DNA of 9,907 bases from assembly GCA_038233815.1 (NCBI GenBank), contig JBBSVE010000110.1, positions 1-9,907 on the forward strand. Direction: 5' to 3'. Source of the stretch: JBBSVE01 sp038233815 (GTDB taxonomy: Bacteria > Pseudomonadota > Alphaproteobacteria > Rhodobacterales > Rhodobacteraceae). Shown here in pieces: positions 6,802 through 9,907 of this stretch. Numbering within the stretch: the stretch's first letter is position 1; each line of letters opens with the position of its first letter. The notes under the pieces were generated by a model that had not been told where the DNA came from, searched no databases, and saw only the letters and a program-made list of their open reading frames with translations. A program made the position numbers and the translations under genes.

Positions 6802-6889
6802 GACTGCCTCATAGAGTTCGGTCTTTGTCGCCGATCATGGGGCCGAGGATGAATCATTGGTGATTCGCCGTCAAATTCTTTATCGAATC
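6802..6889 (-). promoter_or_regulatory. ccrM upstream region with three GANTC sites
   Basis: GANTC occurs at 6851-6855, 6862-6866 and 6885-6889, the last overlapping the rnhB stop. On the minus strand TTGACG (complement of 6869-6874) is a five-of-six -35 match. The two nearer GANTC sites then fall in the following spacer and at the position of the -10 (CATCCT, poor). The Caulobacter ccrM promoter is known to carry GANTC sites that make it sensitive to methylation; the same logic is inferred here. Whether CtrA binds is unclear: only a lone TTAAC is seen at the end of rnhB. Confidence 0.55.
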
Positions 6890-7625
6890 AAAGCGTTAAT
6901 GAATTCTCTTGATACAGGATGTTGTGGACGGGGGCGAAGGTGCGTCTATGGGCGGCGGTGATGCCCAGTTGCAGAAGCGCCGCGCGGTGCTCACGGGTGG
7001 GGTAGCCCGCGTTGCGCTCCCATCCGTAGCCGGGATGCTGTTGCGCCAAATCCACCATCAAGCGGTCCCGGATCACCTTTGCCACGATGGAGGCCGCAGC
7101 GATGGAGGCCGACAGGCGGTCCCCGCCCGGGATCGCGCGCGCCGGACAGGCGAGGCCGCGCGGCACGAATGGACCGTCGATCAGCGCGAGCCCGGGCCTG
7201 CGCGGCAGGCCCTCCACCGCGCGGCGCATCGCCAGATAGCTGGCGGCGAGGATATTGAATTGCTCGATCTCTTCCACGCTGGCGTGGGCGACGGAGACGT
7301 CGGCGGTGGCGAGGATCGTCACGAACAGGTCCGCGCGCCGAGCGGGGGAAAGCCGCTTGCTGTCGTCGAGGCCTGTCGGCACGTTGGCGGGATCGAGGCA
7401 GACAGCGGCGGCGGTCACCGGTCCCGCAAGCGGGCCGCGCCCAACCTCGTCCACGCCTGCGACGCGCGGGCATCCGGCGGCGAGGGCTTCGGATTCGCTT
7501 CGGAAATCGGGCCGTGTCGTGGGACTTTTGTTGTGCCGGATCGGTTCGGCGTGGGTTTCGCTGCCGGGTGCGGGAGCCTCCGGCGGGGATATTTGAGGAC
7601 AGAAAAAGCGGGGAGTCAGGGCCAC
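6888..7625 (-). CDS. rnhB: Ribonuclease HII
   Basis: RNase HII cuts the RNA strand of RNA-DNA hybrids and removes misincorporated ribonucleotides. Counted from GTG 7625, the four catalytic acids are Asp59 and Glu60 in GVDEVGRGPLAG, Asp150 in LIDGP, and Asp169 in PGGD. SIAAASIVAKVIRDR (174-188), HPGYGWERNAGYP (197-209) and the C-terminal PVHNILYQE complete the family pattern. The start is a problem. Most relatives begin about ten residues before the PDF segment (39-41), but there is no ATG, GTG or TTG in that stretch. GTG 7625 is the nearest standard in-frame start. It adds a non-conserved leader of about 37 residues and overlaps the lactonase stop by ten bases; the frame itself is open to 7841. 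A non-standard start such as ATC or ACG nearer the domain is possible. The gene precedes ccrM. Confidence 0.9.
   Translation of the reverse strand: MALTPRFFCPQISPPEAPAPGSETHAEPIRHNKSPTTRPDFRSESEALAAGCPRVAGVDEVGRGPLAGPVTAAAVCLDPANVPTGLDDSKRLSPARRADLFVTILATADVSVAHASVEEIEQFNILAASYLAMRRAVEGLPRRPGLALIDGPFVPRGLACPARAIPGGDRLSASIAAASIVAKVIRDRLMVDLAQQHPGYGWERNAGYPTREHRAALLQLGITAAHRRTFAPVHNILYQENSLTL
7577..7608 (+). repeat. Rhodobacterales-type short element CCTCCGGCGGGGATATTT
   Basis: CCTCCGGCGGGGATATTT (7577-7594), followed by GAGGACAGAAAAAG, matches from memory a short sequence found many times in Rhodobacteraceae genomes, often near gene ends. CCUC can pair with GGGG around a CGGC loop, and AUAUUU follows, like a small terminator on the plus strand. 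Here it is opposite to both neighbouring genes and lies inside the leader of rnhB if that gene starts at GTG 7625. There is only one copy in the window, so its repeat nature cannot be shown here. Confidence 0.4.
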
Positions 7626-8512
7626 TGGACGCCGGTGCGGGCAAGGGTCACGCGGTAGAGGCTGGTGGTCGCAGTGATGTAGATTTCGTGCTTGGCGCGG
7701 CCGCCAAAGCAGAGGTTCGAAACGAGTTCGGGCACGAGGATCTTGCCCATCAGGTGCCCGTCGGGGGCGATGCAGTGGATCCCGTCGGCGGCCGACGACC
7801 AGAGGTTGCCGTCCGTGTCCACGCGAAAGCCGTCGGCACAACCGGGCTCGATGGTATGGAAGTGGCGGCCGGTGCCGGTTCCGGCACTCTCCACGGGATA
7901 GACGCGGATGTGCTGCGGATCGGTCTGGAACATCCGCCCGGTGTCGGCGACGTAGAGCAGGCTTTCGTCAGGCGAGAAGGCGAGGCCGTTGGGGCAGTTC
8001 ATGTCGGTCACGACGGCCGTGAGATCGCCGCTGTCGGGGTCGATCCGGTAGACGACGCAATCATTCTCCTGCTCGGACTGGAAGCCTTCGTAGTGGGTCA
8101 TGATGCCGTAATGGGGATCGCTGAACCAGATCGAGCCGTCGGATTTCACCACCACGTCGTTGGGCGAGTTAAGCCGTTTGCCGCGGTAGGCGTCGGCGAG
8201 AACGGTAATGCGGCCGTCGAGTTCCGTGCGCGTGACGCGGCGCAGTCCGTGTTCGCACGAGATGAGCCGCCCCTGCCGGTCGCGCGTGTGCCCGTTGGCG
8301 TAGTTCGAGGAGGCGCGGAAGGTGGAGATGCCCGTCTCCGGCGTCCAGCGCAGGATCTTGTCGTTCGGGATGTCGGAGAACAGCAAGCAGCCCGCGTCGC
8401 CGAACCACACCGGCCCCTCGACCCAGTCGAACCCGGTGGCCAGTCGTTTGACAGGGGCGTTGCCGAGGATGTAGCGTTTGAAAAGAGGATCCACGACCTC
8501 GAAAAATGTCAT
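7616..8512 (-). CDS. SMP-30/gluconolactonase/LRE family lactonase
   Basis: The 298-residue protein is a six-bladed beta-propeller of the SMP-30/gluconolactonase family, metal-dependent enzymes that open sugar lactones. Comparison with regucalcin places the metal ligands at Glu32 (VEGPVWF), Asn175 (NCPNGLAFSPDE) and Asp227 (CADGFRVDTDG), and the substrate-contacting Asn at 118 in NSPNDVVVKSDGSIWFSDP. There is no signal peptide, so it is probably cytosolic. ATG 8512 begins the conserved part; the longer open frame upstream overlaps the divergent GlcG-like gene and is rejected. The ribosome-binding site is weak and close (GCAGGCA). The exact lactone is unknown. The neighbouring idonate dehydrogenase-like gene suggests a sugar acid such as gluconate, idonate or a relative. 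Its 3' end overlaps the proposed rnhB start. Confidence 0.9.
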   Translation of the reverse strand: MTFFEVVDPLFKRYILGNAPVKRLATGFDWVEGPVWFGDAGCLLFSDIPNDKILRWTPETGISTFRASSNYANGHTRDRQGRLISCEHGLRRVTRTELDGRITVLADAYRGKRLNSPNDVVVKSDGSIWFSDPHYGIMTHYEGFQSEQENDCVVYRIDPDSGDLTAVVTDMNCPNGLAFSPDESLLYVADTGRMFQTDPQHIRVYPVESAGTGTGRHFHTIEPGCADGFRVDTDGNLWSSAADGIHCIAPDGHLMGKILVPELVSNLCFGGRAKHEIYITATTSLYRVTLARTGVQWP

Positions 8513-8590
8513 TGCCTGCGTCCGATCATGCTTTGATGCCCCGAGGCTATTGGTCCCCCGCGCCGCCGTCAAACGAAAGAGCCCGCGCCC
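8513..8590. promoter_or_regulatory. Divergent promoter region, lactonase and GlcG-like gene
   Basis: The two genes start back to back, 78 bases apart, so promoters for both should be here. I see no good -35/-10 pair and no clear inverted repeat; the call rests on orientation only. Confidence 0.3.
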
Positions 8591-9007
8591 TTGGATCACA
8601 CCGATACGACGAGCCGCCTTACGCATCGGGGCACGATGGCGATGCTGGCCGCCGCCGTGGCGGAGGCCGAGGCGATCGGGCAGCCGCAATGCATCGTCAT
8701 CGTCGATGCAAGTGGAGAGTTGCTGGGCGAGGTGCGGATGACGGGGGCGAAATACCTCAGCCGCCGGTCCGCGCGCGCGAAAGCGATGACGGCGGCCTCG
8801 ATCTCGGCGCCGTCCTCCAGCGTGCCGGAGGCGGTGCATGCGGCCATCGGCGCCGCGACAGACGGGGCGATGACGGGTCTGCCGGGCGGGCTGCCGATCC
8901 GGGTCGGGGGTGTCACGCTGGGCGGGATCGGCGTCGGGTCGGGCAGCGGCGTCCAAGACGTGGCGGTGGCCGAGGCCGCCCTTCGCGCCATTGGGGCCGA
9001 GGTCTGA
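8591..9007 (+). CDS. GlcG/HbpS (DUF336) family protein
   Basis: The 138-residue protein matches the GlcG/HbpS family throughout. It has a helical N-terminus (MAMLAAAVAEAEAIG), the strand CIVIVDASGELLGEVRM (39-55), SRRSARAKAMTAA (57-69), a loop rich in Ser and Pro, and the glycine-rich GGLPIRVGGVTLGGIGVGSG near 99-118, ending with a VAVAEAALRAIG helix. HbpS members bind haem or cobalamin-like ligands, while GlcG is encoded with glycolate oxidase and its function is unclear. Many relatives sit in sugar-acid or hydroxy-acid catabolic operons, as here. The start is probably TTG 8591, which keeps the conserved RLT segment; ATG 8636 would remove 15 residues. No strong ribosome-binding site is present. 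It runs against the dehydrogenase gene, with only six bases between the two stops. Confidence 0.82.
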   Translation: MDHTDTTSRLTHRGTMAMLAAAVAEAEAIGQPQCIVIVDASGELLGEVRMTGAKYLSRRSARAKAMTAASISAPSSSVPEAVHAAIGAATDGAMTGLPGGLPIRVGGVTLGGIGVGSGSGVQDVAVAEAALRAIGAEV

Positions 9008-9013
9008 GCGGCT

Positions 9014-9907
9014 TCAGTCGAAGGCGATCTGGACCTTCATCGCGCGATCCCGCCTGGACGCGAGCGCGAAGCCCTCGTTCGCCTCGTCCATGCCGACGGT
9101 CTGAGTGATCAGCGGTTTCACGTCGATCAGCCCCCTTCGCATCAGGTTGACGCCTGCGGAGAACTCCTCGTGGAACCGGAACGAACCCTTCAACGACAGC
9201 TCCTTCGACGTGATCGCCATCATCGGCAGCACCATGTCGCCCCCGAGGCCCAATTGCATGATCGTGCCGCCGGGGCGCATCGCATGGATCGCCGCCGTCA
9301 GGGCCGAGACGGCGCCGGTGCACTCATAGGCCACGTCGAAGGTGCCCTTGTTGGCGGCAAATTTCTGCAAGCCGTCGGGATTGTTGGCTATGTCGATGGT
9401 TTCGTCCGCGCCGACCTTTCGGGCCAGATCGAGCGTGAAGCCGGTGAGGTCCGTCGCCACGATCCGGTCCGCACCGGCGCGGCGCGCGGCGAGGATCGAG
9501 AGCGCGCCGATCGGGCCGCAGCCGGTGACCAGCACGGATTTCCCCACCAGTCCGCCCGCCGCCCGCGTGGCGTGCAGCGTCACGGCCAGCGGCTCCGCCA
9601 TCGCGGCCTCGCCGGGCGTCAGCCCATCCGCCACTGCGCATTGCGCGACGGTGGCGTTCAGGACCTGACGGAACGCGCCCTGGATATGCGGGAACGGCAT
9701 CGCGGAGCCGTAGAAGCGCATGTTGAGGCACTGGTTCTGCCGCCCCTCAAGGCAGTAGCGGCAGGCGTTGCAGGGGCGCGACGGCGACACCGCCACCAAC
9801 TGCCCTACGGACAGGGTGTCCACCCCCGCCCCCAGCGCCGTGACATGGCCCGCCACCTCGTGCCCGAGGATCATCGGTTCACGCAGGCGCACCGTGCCGA
9901 AGCCGCC
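9014..9907 (-). CDS. Zinc-dependent L-idonate 5-dehydrogenase-like protein (5' end cut off)
   Basis: A medium-chain zinc alcohol dehydrogenase whose frame runs off the right edge; 297 residues are visible and about 45-50 are missing, including the catalytic-zinc cysteine. Visible are the second zinc-ligand region LREPMILGHEVAGHV, the structural-zinc cysteines in PCNACRYCLEGRQNQC, and the Rossmann motif GCGPIGALSILAARRAGADR with an acidic residue (ATD) favouring NAD. The pattern NQCLNMRFYGSAMPFPHIQG and later LSLKGSFRFHEEF closely follow E. coli IdnD, which interconverts L-idonate and 5-keto-gluconate, so that activity is the best guess. Sorbitol or xylitol dehydrogenase-like activity is the alternative. 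The true start lies beyond 9907; GTG 9892 is internal because family sequence (GGFGT) continues upstream of it. It probably works with the lactonase in sugar-acid catabolism. Confidence 0.9.
   Translation of the reverse strand, partial: GGFGTVRLREPMILGHEVAGHVTALGAGVDTLSVGQLVAVSPSRPCNACRYCLEGRQNQCLNMRFYGSAMPFPHIQGAFRQVLNATVAQCAVADGLTPGEAAMAEPLAVTLHATRAAGGLVGKSVLVTGCGPIGALSILAARRAGADRIVATDLTGFTLDLARKVGADETIDIANNPDGLQKFAANKGTFDVAYECTGAVSALTAAIHAMRPGGTIMQLGLGGDMVLPMMAITSKELSLKGSFRFHEEFSAGVNLMRRGLIDVKPLITQTVGMDEANEGFALASRRDRAMKVQIAFD

Noticed and set aside
6881..6900. CtrA-type site (TTAA-N7-TTAA) upstream of ccrM
   Set aside because: Only one half, TTAAC, is present; the second half reads ATTC, so the match is too poor to report.
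7626..7841. Extension of rnhB to ATG 7841
   Set aside because: It would overlap more than 200 bases of the lactonase gene with non-family sequence.
8513..8956. Extension of the lactonase to 446 codons
   Set aside because: The added part is arginine-rich shadow sequence antisense to the GlcG-like gene; the family begins at ATG 8512.

Overview
The window is GC-rich chromosomal DNA and looks like an alphaproteobacterium of the Rhodobacterales. The pointers are a CcrM-type GANTC adenine methyltransferase directly downstream of rnhB, a VPLPA-CTERM surface protein, a DUF721 (DciA-like) gene divergent from mutY, and an element of the form CCTCCGGCGGGGATATTT that I remember as common in Rhodobacteraceae. 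I see no transposase, integrase, CRISPR array, tRNA or rRNA.

Left block (1-2510, all minus strand). A DUF721/DciA-like gene, a DsbA-family thiol-disulfide protein with an export signal, and a CaiB/BaiF CoA-transferase are packed without gaps (an ATGA overlap, then TAG directly followed by ATG), so they are probably one transcript. A partial gene running off the left edge starts at 93 behind a good ribosome-binding site.

Middle block (2601-5652, plus strand). mutY has a TTG start with a strong ribosome-binding site. It is followed 28 bases later by an alkane 1-monooxygenase (alkB) whose reading frame is broken at a run of seven G. All iron-binding histidine motifs survive in the 3' frame. The run is placed exactly as a -1 slippery heptamer that would restore the full protein. 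Next comes a secreted protein with a C-terminal VPLPA sorting tail, and then a clear hairpin between convergent genes.

Right-centre block (5689-7625, minus strand). rnhB and ccrM form a replication/methylation pair. Three GANTC sites, the sequence CcrM methylates, lie within 39 bases just upstream of ccrM, which suggests self-regulation by methylation. rnhB has no ordinary start codon where the family normally starts; the only standard in-frame one nearby is a GTG that overlaps the end of the preceding gene.

Right block (7616-9907). An SMP-30/gluconolactonase-type lactonase (minus) is divergent from a small GlcG/HbpS-family protein (plus), which converges on an L-idonate 5-dehydrogenase-like gene (minus, cut by the right edge). 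Together they look like a sugar-acid catabolic cluster placed next to core genes. I found no convincing new multi-gene system. The best leads are the alkB frame break, the GANTC cluster and the rnhB start region.
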